Shown here piece by piece: positions 7,484-15,912 of a stretch of DNA of 62,350 nucleotides. This DNA is from Desulfurivibrionaceae bacterium (GTDB taxonomy: Bacteria > Desulfobacterota > Desulfobulbia > Desulfobulbales > UBA5123). The DNA lies in NCBI GenBank assembly GCA_030145325.1, contig JAQYVW010000011.1, positions 1-62,350 of the forward strand, given 5' to 3'. How positions within the stretch are numbered: the stretch's first letter is position 1; every line of letters starts with the position of its first letter. Both the position numbers and the translations under genes were made by a program. The notes under the pieces were generated by a model. That model made no database searches. It was not told the origin of the DNA and saw nothing but the letters and a program-made list of their open reading frames with translations.

Positions 7484-8758
7484 ATGCCAAAGCATGACAC
7501 GCCCATGATGGACGACTTGGAGAAAGGACCGTGGCCGAGTTTCGTTACGGATCTGAAGCGCCAGGCCGAGCAGACCCCAGCGTGCTGGGATATTCTTGGT
7601 CAGATGGAGCTTTCGTTCAAAGATAAGATTACTCATTGGAAGCACGGCGGCATCGTCGGTGTCTTCGGGTACGGCGGTGGTATCGTTGGTCGTTATTCCG
7701 ACGTCGCAGAGCAGTTTCCCGGAGTTGCTCACTTTCACACCGTTCGTTTGAACCAGCCTTCCAGTAAGTTTTATAACACCACCAAGCTGCGTCAGGTGTG
7801 TGATCTCTGGCAGAAATATGGTTCCGGTATGACCAACATGCATGGTTCCACCGGTGACTTGGTTCTTCTTGGTACCAATACCGAGAGCCTTGAGCCTCTG
7901 TTCTACGAGTTGACCCATGACCTTAACTGGGATCTTGGTGGTTCCGGCTCCAACCTTCGTACCCCTTCCTGCTGTCTCGGACCGGCTCGTTGCGAATGGG
8001 CCTGTTATGACACCGCAGCAGTTTGTCATGAGATGACCATGCGTTATCAGGATGAGATTCATCGTCCTGCTTTCCCATACAAGTTCAAATTCAAATATTC
8101 CGGTTGTCCCAATGACTGTGTTGCTTCCATCGCGCGTTCCGATCTCTCCCTGATAGGTAACTGGCGTGACGAAATCCGCATCGACCAAGCTGCGGTTACC
8201 GGTTACATCAATGGCGATTTCCCGGCTAACGGTGGCGCCCATGGACCCGATGTCAAGATCGATATCGAGAAAGATGTTATTGGTCTCTGTCCCACCAACT
8301 GTATGTGGATGGAAGGTGGCGAGCTTAAGATCGACAACGGCGAATGTACTCGCTGCATGCATTGCATCAACATGATGCCTCGCGCGCTTCGTCCTGGTGC
8401 AGATAAGGGTGCTACCATTCTTTGCGGCGCTAAGGCCCCGATCCTCGATGGTGCTCAGATCGCAACCATGATCGTGCCTTTCGTCAAGGTTTCTGCCGAT
8501 GATGAGTATCAAGAGTATGGCGACTTCATTGAGACCGTTTGGGATTGGTGGATGGAGAACGGTAAGAACCGTGAGCGTCTTGGTGAGACCATGCAGCGCG
8601 TAGGTTTGCCGACCTTCCTCAGTGTTATCAACGTCGATCCTATTCCGCAGCATGTTAAAGAGCCTCGTTCCAACCCCTATGTATTCTGGGCAGAGGAAGA
8701 AGTTGAGGGTGGTTTCGACCGTGATGTTGCTGAATTCCGTGCCCGTCATAAGATGTAA
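7484..8758 (+). CDS. dsrA: Dissimilatory sulfite reductase subunit alpha
   Basis: A 424-residue DsrA, close to the usual length for the family. With DsrB it forms the siroheme enzyme that reduces sulfite in the cytoplasm, delivering sulfur to DsrC. The siroheme/[4Fe-4S] ligand set is visible as Cys164-x5-Cys170 (CLGPARC) and Cys208-x3-Cys212 (CPNDC). The inserted ferredoxin domain has Cys269/Cys273 and CTRCMHC (288-294). AAGGAGG lies 7 nt before the ATG. It is followed by dsrB after 62 bp and by dsrD, the arrangement of reductive sulfite reducers. Long open frames on the opposite strand here are coding-bias shadows. Confidence 0.98.
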   Translation: MPKHDTPMMDDLEKGPWPSFVTDLKRQAEQTPACWDILGQMELSFKDKITHWKHGGIVGVFGYGGGIVGRYSDVAEQFPGVAHFHTVRLNQPSSKFYNTTKLRQVCDLWQKYGSGMTNMHGSTGDLVLLGTNTESLEPLFYELTHDLNWDLGGSGSNLRTPSCCLGPARCEWACYDTAAVCHEMTMRYQDEIHRPAFPYKFKFKYSGCPNDCVASIARSDLSLIGNWRDEIRIDQAAVTGYINGDFPANGGAHGPDVKIDIEKDVIGLCPTNCMWMEGGELKIDNGECTRCMHCINMMPRALRPGADKGATILCGAKAPILDGAQIATMIVPFVKVSADDEYQEYGDFIETVWDWWMENGKNRERLGETMQRVGLPTFLSVINVDPIPQHVKEPRSNPYVFWAEEEVEGGFDRDVAEFRARHKM

Positions 8759-8820
8759 TTGACGTTCCAACGGATATTGAAATATATTTTTATCTGACTG
8801 ATATATAAGGAGGTTTAGTC

Positions 8821-9951
8821 ATGGCTTATGATCCGGCAAATCCGATGCACGATAGAATTACAGACATCGGTCCCCCACATTACGCTCAATTCTTCCCTGA
8901 GGTTATCAAGAAGAATCATGGCAAGTGGCTCTATCATGAGATTACCCAGCCTGGTGTTATTGTTCATGTAGGTGAGTCTGGAGACAAGTGTTTCACCATT
9001 CGTGTTGCCAGCGCTCGTTTGATCAGTATTGAGCATATCCGTGAGCTTTGTGACATCGCTGATGCCCATTGCGACGGAATCCTGCGTTTCACCACTCGGA
9101 ACAACGTTGAGTTCATGGTCGATGCTGAGGCCAAGGTTCAACCGCTGTTGGACGACCTTGCTGGTCGTGGCAACAAGTTCCCTGTGGGTGGTACTGGCGC
9201 ATCTGTAAGTAACATTGTTCATACCCAGGGTTGGGTACATTGCCATACCCCTGCTACCGATGCTTCCGGTGTCGTTAAGGCGGTTATGGATGAGATTTTT
9301 GACCATTTCACCCACATGGATCTGCCTGCTAAGGTTAAGATCGCTTTGGCTTGCTGCTTGAACATGTGCGGTGCTGTACATTGTTCCGATATCGCTATCC
9401 TCGGTGTGCATCGTAAGCCGCCGATGATCGATCATGACACCATCACTGCAGTTTGTGAGCTGCCGTTGGCTATCTCCGCTTGTCCTCTCGGCGCGGTTAA
9501 GCCCACCAAGGCAACCAACTCTGCCGGTGAAGAAGTCAAGTCGGTTAAGGTTAACGCTGATCGTTGTATGTTCTGCGGTAACTGTTACACCATGTGTCCT
9601 TCCATGCCTCTTGCTGATCCTGAGGGTGACGGTATTGCTATCTTGGTTGGTGGTAAGGTGTCTAACGCCAAGTCTACCCCCAAATTCTCCAAGATGGTTA
9701 TTCCCTTCCTGCCCAACACTCCGCCGCGTTGGCCTGAGACCGTTTCTGCAGTGAAGAATATCCTGGAAGTTTACGCAAAGGATGCCAACCGCTTTGAGCG
9801 TCTTGGTGAGTGGGCCGAGCGGATTGGTTGGGAGAAATTCTTTGAGAAAACAGGTATTCCGTTTACCATGAAGAGCATCGACGATTATCGCCTTGCTTAT
9901 GATACGTGGCGGACCACCACCCAGTTCAAGTTCACAAGCCATATCAAATAA
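8821..9951 (+). CDS. dsrB: Dissimilatory sulfite reductase subunit beta
   Basis: A 376-residue DsrB paired with the upstream alpha subunit. A cysteine-rich cluster-binding stretch [11 protein letters not shown] is at residues 178-188. The ferredoxin domain has [12 protein letters not shown] at 249-260, ligating a [4Fe-4S] cluster that passes electrons towards siroheme. Start ATG 8821 has a strong AAGGAGG just upstream. It is in the same transcription unit as dsrA and dsrD, with a 24-bp gap to dsrD. Confidence 0.98.
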   Translation: MAYDPANPMHDRITDIGPPHYAQFFPEVIKKNHGKWLYHEITQPGVIVHVGESGDKCFTIRVASARLISIEHIRELCDIADAHCDGILRFTTRNNVEFMVDAEAKVQPLLDDLAGRGNKFPVGGTGASVSNIVHTQGWVHCHTPATDASGVVKAVMDEIFDHFTHMDLPAKVKIALACCLNMCGAVHCSDIAILGVHRKPPMIDHDTITAVCELPLAISACPLGAVKPTKATNSAGEEVKSVKVNADRCMFCGNCYTMCPSMPLADPEGDGIAILVGGKVSNAKSTPKFSKMVIPFLPNTPPRWPETVSAVKNILEVYAKDANRFERLGEWAERIGWEKFFEKTGIPFTMKSIDDYRLAYDTWRTTTQFKFTSHIK

Positions 9952-9975
9952 TCTTTGTCGATAAGGAGAATTAGC

Positions 9976-10209
9976 ATGGCTTTAAGTAAAGAAGAACTGA
10001 AAGCAGCAATCCTAGATAAAGCAATGACGGCCCCTAAGCCTCAGTTGTATGTTAAGGATTTCTACAAGTGTGATCCTGAAACCAAGCCGCGTGGCATCAA
10101 GAACGCCGCCAACGAGCTGGTTAAAGAAGGAAAAATGGATTTCTGGTCCAGCGGTAGTACTACCATGTATGCTGCTAAGGGTCGTGCCAAGGACGAAGAG
10201 AATCGTTAA
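9976..10209 (+). CDS. dsrD: DsrD winged-helix activator of sulfite reductase
   Basis: A 77-residue protein with the DsrD pattern (MALSKEELKAAILDKA... KDFYKCDP... FWSSGSTTMYAAKGR). DsrD has a winged-helix fold and is reported to stimulate DsrAB; its presence marks the reductive, not oxidative, pathway. The start is placed at ATG 9976, which has AAGGAG at 9963-9968; the TTG at 9955 lies upstream of that site and is unlikely. It is the last gene of dsrABD, followed by two hairpin terminators. Confidence 0.95.
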   Translation: MALSKEELKAAILDKAMTAPKPQLYVKDFYKCDPETKPRGIKNAANELVKEGKMDFWSSGSTTMYAAKGRAKDEENR

Positions 10210-10239
10210 GATTTTTTAGTCTGGATCCATAGAGTTATG

Positions 10240-10274
10240 AAAAACGCAGGGGCTTTTGCCTTTGCGTTTTTTTT
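10240..10274 (+). terminator. Intrinsic terminator of dsrABD
   Basis: AAAAACGCAGGGGC pairs imperfectly with GCCTTTGCGTTTTT, followed by a run of eight T. It lies 31 bp after the dsrD stop. Confidence 0.8.
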
Positions 10275-10298
10275 ATGCTTGCAAGAAGTCGTTGAGTT

Positions 10299-10347
10299 AA
10301 TAAAGAAGCCCCCTGTATGTATCTCACATACAGGGGGCTTCTTTATT
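10299..10347. terminator. Perfect 22-bp hairpin, bidirectional terminator
   Basis: Arms 10299-10320 and 10326-10347 are exact complements with a 5-nt loop (ATCTC). The core is GAAGCCCCCTGTATGT and the outer ends are A/T-rich, so it can terminate transcription from both sides. It separates dsrABD from the convergent TPR operon. Confidence 0.9.
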
Positions 10348-10391
10348 GTTTACTGTTGGTTTGCAGCAGCGAGAAGAGGAAGGGGGAAGAT

Positions 10392-10979
10392 TTACTTGCC
10401 TGCTTCGATGGCGGCTGCTTTGTCCATGAATGTCTTGGCGGTTCTGTTATGCTTGAAGTTGGTGTGGATTCCGGCGATGGTTCGATAGGCGTCAGCGGCA
10501 GCTGAGCTGTTGTCTTGGAGGAGGTAAACCTCGGCGATTTTTTCCATCACTTCCACTGTGGCTTGTGGGTTAAGGGAGCCTCGGTGGAAGTCGATTAGCT
10601 CATAGTAAAGGGCGAGAACTTCGTCATATTTACCCATTCCTGTTTTGGCTTTGGCAATCTTCATTCGTAGGCTGAGGGTGCTTGACTGGTCCTGTTCTTT
10701 GTTGCAGATGGCAAAGGCGGTTTCAATGTGTTGCAAGGCCTGGGGATACTCTTCGCGTTCCAGGCAGATGTCGGCCAGCTTGTCAGCGGCATTGGCAACC
10801 CCATGCATGTCACCCAGTTCCTGGCAACCCATTAAGGCGTTATGGAAAGCGTTGGCAGCAAAGGTGATTTCGCCGTTTTTCAGGAAATCCAGGCCGGTTT
10901 TATAGTCGGCATTGCTTTGTTCCTTTGTTTCGTTTTTTGCCTCTATGTCACTCATCTTCGGGATAATCTCATTGCTCAT
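10392..10979 (-). CDS. Tetratricopeptide repeat protein
   Basis: A 195-residue cytoplasmic protein made largely of TPR-like helix pairs (for example ADYKTGLDFLKNGEITFAAN and ADKLADICLEREEYPQALQH). No signal peptide or membrane segment. It is the last gene of a three-gene operon and overlaps the upstream zinc/HEAT gene by ATGA, implying translational coupling. GGAGAAG precedes the ATG. TPR proteins act as protein-interaction scaffolds. Position next to dsrABD suggests a link to sulfite reduction, but no direct evidence is visible. Confidence 0.85.
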   Translation of the reverse strand: MSNEIIPKMSDIEAKNETKEQSNADYKTGLDFLKNGEITFAANAFHNALMGCQELGDMHGVANAADKLADICLEREEYPQALQHIETAFAICNKEQDQSSTLSLRMKIAKAKTGMGKYDEVLALYYELIDFHRGSLNPQATVEVMEKIAEVYLLQDNSSAAADAYRTIAGIHTNFKHNRTAKTFMDKAAAIEAGK

Positions 10980-12115
10980 TTTGCTTCTCCTTGCTTTTCT
11001 TCGATCTGGTTCAGTGCTTTTTGGGCTATTTCACCCACAGTGGTTGTTATTGCCAGGCCTTGATGGTAGTAGCGGGCTTCTCTGTGATCATCACAGAGAG
11101 CCTGGATTTTACTCAGCTTTTCGATGGCTTTAATATGGCCACAAAGTCGCAGGGTATTTACCACCAGATTGGGGTTTGAGTGATCCAGGTAGTTGAACAG
11201 ATTGTAAAATGGGATGGCACGGATCAGCTCAGGCTGTTGTTCGGCAATTTCTGCCAGTGCCCAAATGGTTTCCACTCTGGTGGATTCATGGCCGGCATAG
11301 GTAAGCAGATAACGGGTAAAGGAACCGAAGATGTCCGGCCTGCCGGCGATCACTGAGCCGATGCTTTCAATCAATCCCCAGTTGGTGGCGGCAGAATCTG
11401 CACAGGCCTCGAAAAGTCTGTGCAGCAGGTCGCTTACCTTGCCGGGTTGGCGAGTGGCAAGACGGGCGCAAGCTTGGCCGGTCATGTGGGCGGTGAGCCA
11501 GCGTCCATCCTCGTTGGGGTCGTACAGGAGGCGATGGAGGAAGCGCAGGGTGCGGATATCGTCAAAAAGAATATCCACCAAACCATCCAGGTCGTGGCTC
11601 GTCACCAGTTGGGCGATGAGTTGCTTGTTGGCCCGGTTGCGTTTCCGTTTGGGGTCTCGCTCCGGTTCCACCGGCGGTGGTGAGAAACCGACCCTCTTTT
11701 TGGGCGCGTTGTCGGTACCTAAGCCATTGTTATCCACCCGCTCCTTGATTTCGGCGATATCTTTGTGTAGTCGGATAAAATAGAGTATCCCACGGATAAT
11801 TCGTCCGTCCAGGTTGCCGGTTTCGATGACCTGATGGGTAAGGTCATCGTATTTCTCCAAGCGACCGGTGAGGTAGTCCTCATCAGGCAAGAGTTCCCAG
11901 GCTAGATCCCAGTCGTCCTTGCAGGCGTAAACCAGAGCCTCAATCATTGCCGCACCAATATTAAAGCCGGTGGGGTCAGAGGTGTAGACGGCGCCGCATT
12001 GGCACGTCCCGACCTTGAATTCGGTAAGTTTACGTTTTACCGGCTCCTGGGGGCGTCCTACTTTCTGTCCGCAGAAAACACACCAGGGTGGCACCTTGAT
12101 GTTGGCATTCTTCAT
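10976..12115 (-). CDS. Zinc-ribbon plus HEAT-like repeat protein, sulfate-reducer type
   Basis: A 379-residue protein. The N-terminus has paired cysteines CVFCGQK (about residue 12) and CQCGAVYTSDPTG (about residue 38), a likely zinc ribbon. The middle contains an acidic DDWDLAWELLPDEDYL region, and the C-terminal ~220 residues are helical HEAT-like repeats (for example VETIWALAEIAEQQPELIRAIPFYNLFNYL). I recall similar proteins in sulfate reducers under the name DVU0298 family, but cannot verify that. It overlaps the genes on both sides by 4 bp (ATGA), so all three are translated together. Confidence 0.75.
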   Translation of the reverse strand: MKNANIKVPPWCVFCGQKVGRPQEPVKRKLTEFKVGTCQCGAVYTSDPTGFNIGAAMIEALVYACKDDWDLAWELLPDEDYLTGRLEKYDDLTHQVIETGNLDGRIIRGILYFIRLHKDIAEIKERVDNNGLGTDNAPKKRVGFSPPPVEPERDPKRKRNRANKQLIAQLVTSHDLDGLVDILFDDIRTLRFLHRLLYDPNEDGRWLTAHMTGQACARLATRQPGKVSDLLHRLFEACADSAATNWGLIESIGSVIAGRPDIFGSFTRYLLTYAGHESTRVETIWALAEIAEQQPELIRAIPFYNLFNYLDHSNPNLVVNTLRLCGHIKAIEKLSKIQALCDDHREARYYHQGLAITTTVGEIAQKALNQIEEKQGEAK

Positions 12116-12750
12116 GATTTGGCAATTCCCTCGGCAATGGCTTCATCAAAGCGGGGGTCAACCGGGAAGCCGAGAGATTTTGCTTTTTCGGCATGGAGTT
12201 GGGCGGCGGTGAAATCGTTTTTGTAGTAAAAGGCCACGGCCAGGTTGTTCTGGGCCATGGAAAAGTCTGGATCCAGGTCGATGGCTCTTTGTGCCGCAGT
12301 CAGAGCTTCGTCGAAGTTAGCGGCCATGATGTGGGCAGTGGTCAGATTGACCCAAGTGGTGGCGAGTTTGGGGTCGTGACGGGTGGATTCGGTGTATGAC
12401 TCGATGGCTTTGTCTGCCTCGCCCCGTTGCTGCCAGATCAGGCCAATATTGGCATGGGCCTGAGCCGACTCCTGACAAATTTCCACGGCCTTGGTGTTTG
12501 CGGCCAGGGCCTTGTCAAGATCGCCCATCTCAAAGAACAGGGCGCCTAGGTTGACATGGGTTTCCATGGAGAGGGGATCTATCTCAAGTGATTTGTTGAG
12601 CTTAGTCAATGCATCTGCCTGGCGGCCTGCTTTCCGATAGACCATGGCGAGATTGTGGTGAGCCAAGAGTGAATTGGGAAGTTCTACGCATTTTTTTTCA
12701 AGCTCAGCGATAACGGTGTCGAGGTTTTCCTGTGGTTCTTGGTTTGACAT
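12112..12750 (-). CDS. Tetratricopeptide repeat protein
   Basis: A 212-residue protein with at least four classic TPR units (LLAHHNLAMVYRKAGRQADAL, METHVNLGALFFEMGDLDKAL, AQAHANIGLIWQQRGEADKAI, SMAQNNLAVAFYYKNDFTAA). The start is placed at the ATG at 12750, with GAGGA upstream, instead of the further upstream in-frame ATG at 12918, because the intervening 56 residues do not look like TPR. It is the first gene of the TPR / zinc-HEAT / TPR operon that converges on dsrABD. Confidence 0.85.
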   Translation of the reverse strand: MSNQEPQENLDTVIAELEKKCVELPNSLLAHHNLAMVYRKAGRQADALTKLNKSLEIDPLSMETHVNLGALFFEMGDLDKALAANTKAVEICQESAQAHANIGLIWQQRGEADKAIESYTESTRHDPKLATTWVNLTTAHIMAANFDEALTAAQRAIDLDPDFSMAQNNLAVAFYYKNDFTAAQLHAEKAKSLGFPVDPRFDEAIAEGIAKS

Positions 12751-13034
12751 TGGGTGATCCTCAAAATATGGTTGATCCGGGTGGCCGGATAAAAATAAAG
12801 ACGAGGTGAGAAACAAGTCCTCAAATATGTAATCACCCTGTGCCAGGATTTCAAGGGGGAGGTGTGTTTGGATAGTTTTAAATTTTGATAAAACTTTGCC
12901 AGAGGGAGCTAACGACACTTATAGCCCCGTTGTCGATGGCAAGAAGGAAGTCGTCAAGGTCATGATGATGCTGTATAGTTCTTACCCTAAAACTAACGTG
13001 TTATAGCTGGATGGATTGAGGATCGGACAGAGAT

Positions 13035-14420
13035 ATGAGTGCAATAAAACAGCCGAAAGGGATTGTCGTAGCTGGTTTGAGCGGTGGGGCCGGTAAAAGT
13101 GTGGCGGCGGTGGGTCTTGCTGCGGCCTTGGTCCGGCGCGGGATACAGTTGACCACTTTTAAAAAGGGGCCTGATTACATAGATGCTGGCTGGCTCTCTA
13201 TGGCGGCAGGATCGCCGTGCTATAATCTTGATCCTTATCTGATGAGCAGCCAGGCGTTACTTGAAAACTTTATCCGCCATGGCAGTGGTAGCGAAATGGT
13301 GTTGATTGAAGGCAATCGTGGCCTTTATGATGGAGTTGATCCCGATGGCACTTATAGCACAGCCGGACTGGCGGTGGAGTTGGGTTTGCCGGTGTTGCTG
13401 GTGGTAAATTGCACTAAGACGACGCGAACAGTGGCGGCCATGGTCCTTGGCTGCAAGAACCTTGATCCCAGGGTTAACATTTGTGGGGTGGTGCTCAATC
13501 AGGTGGGTACTGCCAGGCATGAGAAGCTGGTGCGGGAAGCGGTGGAACGGTATGCCGGGGTGCCGGTGGTGGGGGCGTTCCCGCGGTTGCCGGATGTCTT
13601 TCCCCAGCGCCATCTCGGCGTTACTCCCTGTCAGGAGCATGGCGAGGCCCATGCCGCAGTTGCCGCCCTTGCCGATGCCGCAGAAAAATATCTTGATATC
13701 GAGGCGGTGCTTGCTTTGGCGCAAAGTTCTGCCATTGACATGACTGCATTGACTGAGGAGCCGAAGCGGGCTGGCGATCTGGTGCGGATCGGGGTTATTC
13801 GTGATGCGGCCTTTCAGTTCTATTACCCGGAAAATCTGGAGGCGTTGAGTCGCGAGGGGGCGGAATTGGTTGAGATCAATGCTCTCACTGATCAAGAGTT
13901 GCCAGCAATTGATGGGCTCTATATCGGTGGCGGCTTCCCCGAAACCAATGCCCGTTATCTTGCCGACAACAGCACCTTTCGAAGTTCTCTGAAAGAACGG
14001 GTTGAGGCGGGTTTACCGGTTTATGCCGAATGCGGCGGCTTGATCTATCTTGGTGAGTCCATAGAGCTGACGGGGGAAGTGTTCCCCATGGTGGGGTTGT
14101 TCCCGGTGCGGTTTGGCCTGGAGAAGAGGCCCCAGGCCCATGGCTACACGGTTTTGACCGCAGATGGCAACAACCCTTTTTACCCATTGGGAACGGAGAT
14201 TCGCGGCCATGAGTTTCGTTACAGTCGCATTCTTGAATGGGTAGGTCGGGCTGAGGATTTAGCCTTGGCGATGACGCGTGGGGTGGGGTTCAGTGACCGG
14301 CGTGATGGGCTGGTGTACAAGAACGTGCTTGCCCTCTATACTCATGTTCATGCGGTTGGCGCTCCGCAATGGGCCGGAGCGCTAGTGGCGAAAGCACGGG
14401 CTTGGCGTCAAGATCATTAA
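13035..14420 (+). CDS. dsrN: Cobyrinate a,c-diamide synthase family, siroheme amidase DsrN
   Basis: A 461-residue CbiA/CobB-type protein. An N-terminal P-loop GLSGGAGKS (about residues 15-23) and DYIDAGW are followed by a C-terminal class I glutamine amidotransferase half with YAECGGLIYLGE. In cobalamin synthesis this enzyme amidates cobyrinate. In sulfite reducers the copy next to dsrABD (DsrN) is thought to amidate siroheme to siroamide for DsrAB, which is the better reading here because no other cobalamin genes are nearby. No cobalamin riboswitch is visible upstream. Its 3' end overlaps the convergent Cys-rich gene by 4 bp. Confidence 0.85.
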   Translation: MSAIKQPKGIVVAGLSGGAGKSVAAVGLAAALVRRGIQLTTFKKGPDYIDAGWLSMAAGSPCYNLDPYLMSSQALLENFIRHGSGSEMVLIEGNRGLYDGVDPDGTYSTAGLAVELGLPVLLVVNCTKTTRTVAAMVLGCKNLDPRVNICGVVLNQVGTARHEKLVREAVERYAGVPVVGAFPRLPDVFPQRHLGVTPCQEHGEAHAAVAALADAAEKYLDIEAVLALAQSSAIDMTALTEEPKRAGDLVRIGVIRDAAFQFYYPENLEALSREGAELVEINALTDQELPAIDGLYIGGGFPETNARYLADNSTFRSSLKERVEAGLPVYAECGGLIYLGESIELTGEVFPMVGLFPVRFGLEKRPQAHGYTVLTADGNNPFYPLGTEIRGHEFRYSRILEWVGRAEDLALAMTRGVGFSDRRDGLVYKNVLALYTHVHAVGAPQWAGALVAKARAWRQDH

Positions 14421-14761
14421 TGGGTGGTGTGGCTGCCCAGAACCTTGATTTCAATCTCTTTTTGGGTGGCAGGGGCTGGCGCGGGTTTAACCCAGTGGAT
14501 GAATTCGGCGGTCACTCTGGTAAAGGCGCCGTTATCTTGCTGGCACTTGTCGCAGATTGTCAGCGCGTTGTCACGGTACATGATAACCTTGCTGGCGGCC
14601 TCGCCTTTCTTGTCTACTGCCGCCATCTTGCGGCAACCGCAATCCAGACGTACCACGACCACGCCGATGCCGTCCGGGCTTCCTTCGAGAATGCCCTCGA
14701 TCATAGCTTCTTCAGATTTGTCGGTGACTTGTTGTTTGGTAGGTTGTTCTTGTTGGCTCAT
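14417..14761 (-). CDS. Small cysteine-containing protein of unknown function
   Basis: 114 residues if started at the ATG at 14761 (MSQQEQPTKQQ...); upstream in-frame starts would add a Ser/Arg-rich stretch with no conservation signal. It contains CGCRK and CDKCQ, a likely metal-binding pair, within a compact domain (GIGVVVVRLDCGCRKM ... ALTICDKCQQDNGAF). No family is recognised. It converges on cbiA/dsrN with a 4-bp overlap of coding ends. Confidence 0.65.
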   Translation of the reverse strand: MSQQEQPTKQQVTDKSEEAMIEGILEGSPDGIGVVVVRLDCGCRKMAAVDKKGEAASKVIMYRDNALTICDKCQQDNGAFTRVTAEFIHWVKPAPAPATQKEIEIKVLGSHTTH

Positions 14762-14930
14762 TGGTAATACCTGTCTGGTTTGGGGTGGATGTTGAAAGTG
14801 GCTGCGTTGGCTGCGGGTAACGTTGACAACCATAAAAGATCGTGTCGCGCAGGTCAACCTGATTTGCCGGGATTGCTCTGGTTGTGCGGGATGATGGCGT
14901 TTTCGGTGTTTGTTGGGAGGCTTTTTTTTA

Positions 14931-14956
14931 TTGACAAAAAAAGAGTGGTCTATTAG
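14931..14956 (+). promoter_or_regulatory. Possible promoter of the ferredoxin gene
   Basis: TTGACA at 14931-14936 follows a T-run. The best -10 candidate is TATTAG at 14951-14956, but the 14-bp spacing is short, so this is weak. The ~300-bp gap between 14762 and 15064 otherwise shows nothing I recognise. Confidence 0.3.
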
Positions 14957-15064
14957 AGGAAAGTGGTTTGATCAGTGAGTTCATTATTGTTTGTGGAATG
15001 ACTGACGGGGGTGTCCCCGCTGTTTTGTTTGTTTAATTCTCATTTTTTTTTTGGAGGCCGAATT

Positions 15065-15250
15065 ATGTGGCAGATCGAAGTTGACAAAGACAAGTGTACT
15101 GGTGATGAAGAATGTGTAAATGCTTGCCCCGGACAGGTTCTTGAGCTGGTTGATGGCAAAGCTGAAGCTGTAAATGCTGACGAGTGCCTGGGCTGCGAAA
15201 CCTGTGTTGAGGTTTGCCCCGAAGGCGCCATCACCGTTGAAGAGGTCTAA
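15065..15250 (+). CDS. Ferredoxin III-type, [3Fe-4S]/[4Fe-4S] with Asp ligand position
   Basis: A 61-residue ferredoxin. The second cluster has the usual CLGCETCVEVCP (41-52). The first motif is CTGDEECVNACP (11-22): Asp14 replaces the second cysteine of CxxCxxCxxxCP. This is the arrangement of Desulfovibrio africanus ferredoxin III, whose [3Fe-4S] centre readily takes up another metal. It probably donates electrons in the cytoplasm; the dsr neighbourhood suggests sulfite reduction, by inference. The start at 15065 has GGAGG at 15053-15057. A hairpin terminator follows at 15285. Confidence 0.93.
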   Translation: MWQIEVDKDKCTGDEECVNACPGQVLELVDGKAEAVNADECLGCETCVEVCPEGAITVEEV

Positions 15251-15284
15251 TCCGGTTTTTTACCGAATTACCTGAACGGTGTCC

Positions 15285-15316
15285 ATAGGCCTGTCTCCGC
15301 TGAGGAGGCGGGCCTA
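15285..15316 (+). terminator. Hairpin terminator after ferredoxin
   Basis: ATAGGCCTGTCTCC pairs with GGAGGCGGGCCTAT around a short loop, followed by CTTGTTTT. It lies 35 bp after the ferredoxin stop. Confidence 0.65.
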
Positions 15317-15436
15317 TCTTGTTTTCGCCATCTGCTTTGCGGTGGGATTAGTGAGCATGAGTGCTCGGGAGCCCCGAACGGCTGAGCCCAGCTTATTAAA
15401 AGTTTGGCGCATGAGTTTTTGTGGAAGGGAAGAAAG

Positions 15437-15853
15437 ATGATCAAGCCAGCTGTATCGTCCAGAAATATGTTATTGGTCGCCGCTCTTTTTTGGAGTGGCG
15501 TTGGCTTAATGTTGATGGGGCGCGGCTGGTGCCTGGCTGCCCGCAGTTCCTTTTTGCCGCCGCTCCTGGCGGCGGTGGTGGGGACGATTAAGTCGTTATT
15601 GATTCTGGATCGGGCCGCCCGGCGCAATATTGACCGGGTTCGCTCACTGCCGGAGCGCAGTTGTGTCGGTGCGGTTTATTCCTGGCGGATGTGGGGGATG
15701 GTGTTGATGATGATCGTGCTGGGGCGTCTGTTGCGGATGTCACCTGTGGCGCCGGTGCTGGTGGGTAGTATCTTGCTGGCGGTGGGATGGGGATTGTTTC
15801 TCTCCAGCCGTTTGATTTGGCTTGAGTGGCGGCGGTTTTCGGTCTCGGTCTGA
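15437..15853 (+). CDS. Small integral membrane protein, unknown function
   Basis: 138 residues from ATG 15437 (GGAAGGGA upstream); the TTG at 15404 has no ribosome site. Four hydrophobic segments are visible: LLVAALFWSGVGLMLMG, SFLPPLLAAVVGTI, MWGMVLMMIVLG and APVLVGSILLAVGWGLFL. Between segments 2 and 3 is an Arg-rich cytoplasmic loop. No family recognised. It sits 60 bp before alr and could share its transcript. Confidence 0.65.
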   Translation: MIKPAVSSRNMLLVAALFWSGVGLMLMGRGWCLAARSSFLPPLLAAVVGTIKSLLILDRAARRNIDRVRSLPERSCVGAVYSWRMWGMVLMMIVLGRLLRMSPVAPVLVGSILLAVGWGLFLSSRLIWLEWRRFSVSV

Positions 15854-15912
15854 TTTTTCAAGCCACCCTTTAAAGATTGCTGTTTGCGACAAAATAGAGA
15901 GGTAGCCTGCCG

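Noticed and set aside
7457-9942. Long minus-strand frames (437 and 375 codons) opposite dsrA and dsrB
   Set aside because: They mirror the real genes codon for codon, have no ribosome sites or known domains, and follow from codon bias.
12751-13034. Cobalamin riboswitch before the CbiA-family gene
   Set aside because: I looked for the conserved B12-box and core and did not find them; the gene is better read as dsrN.
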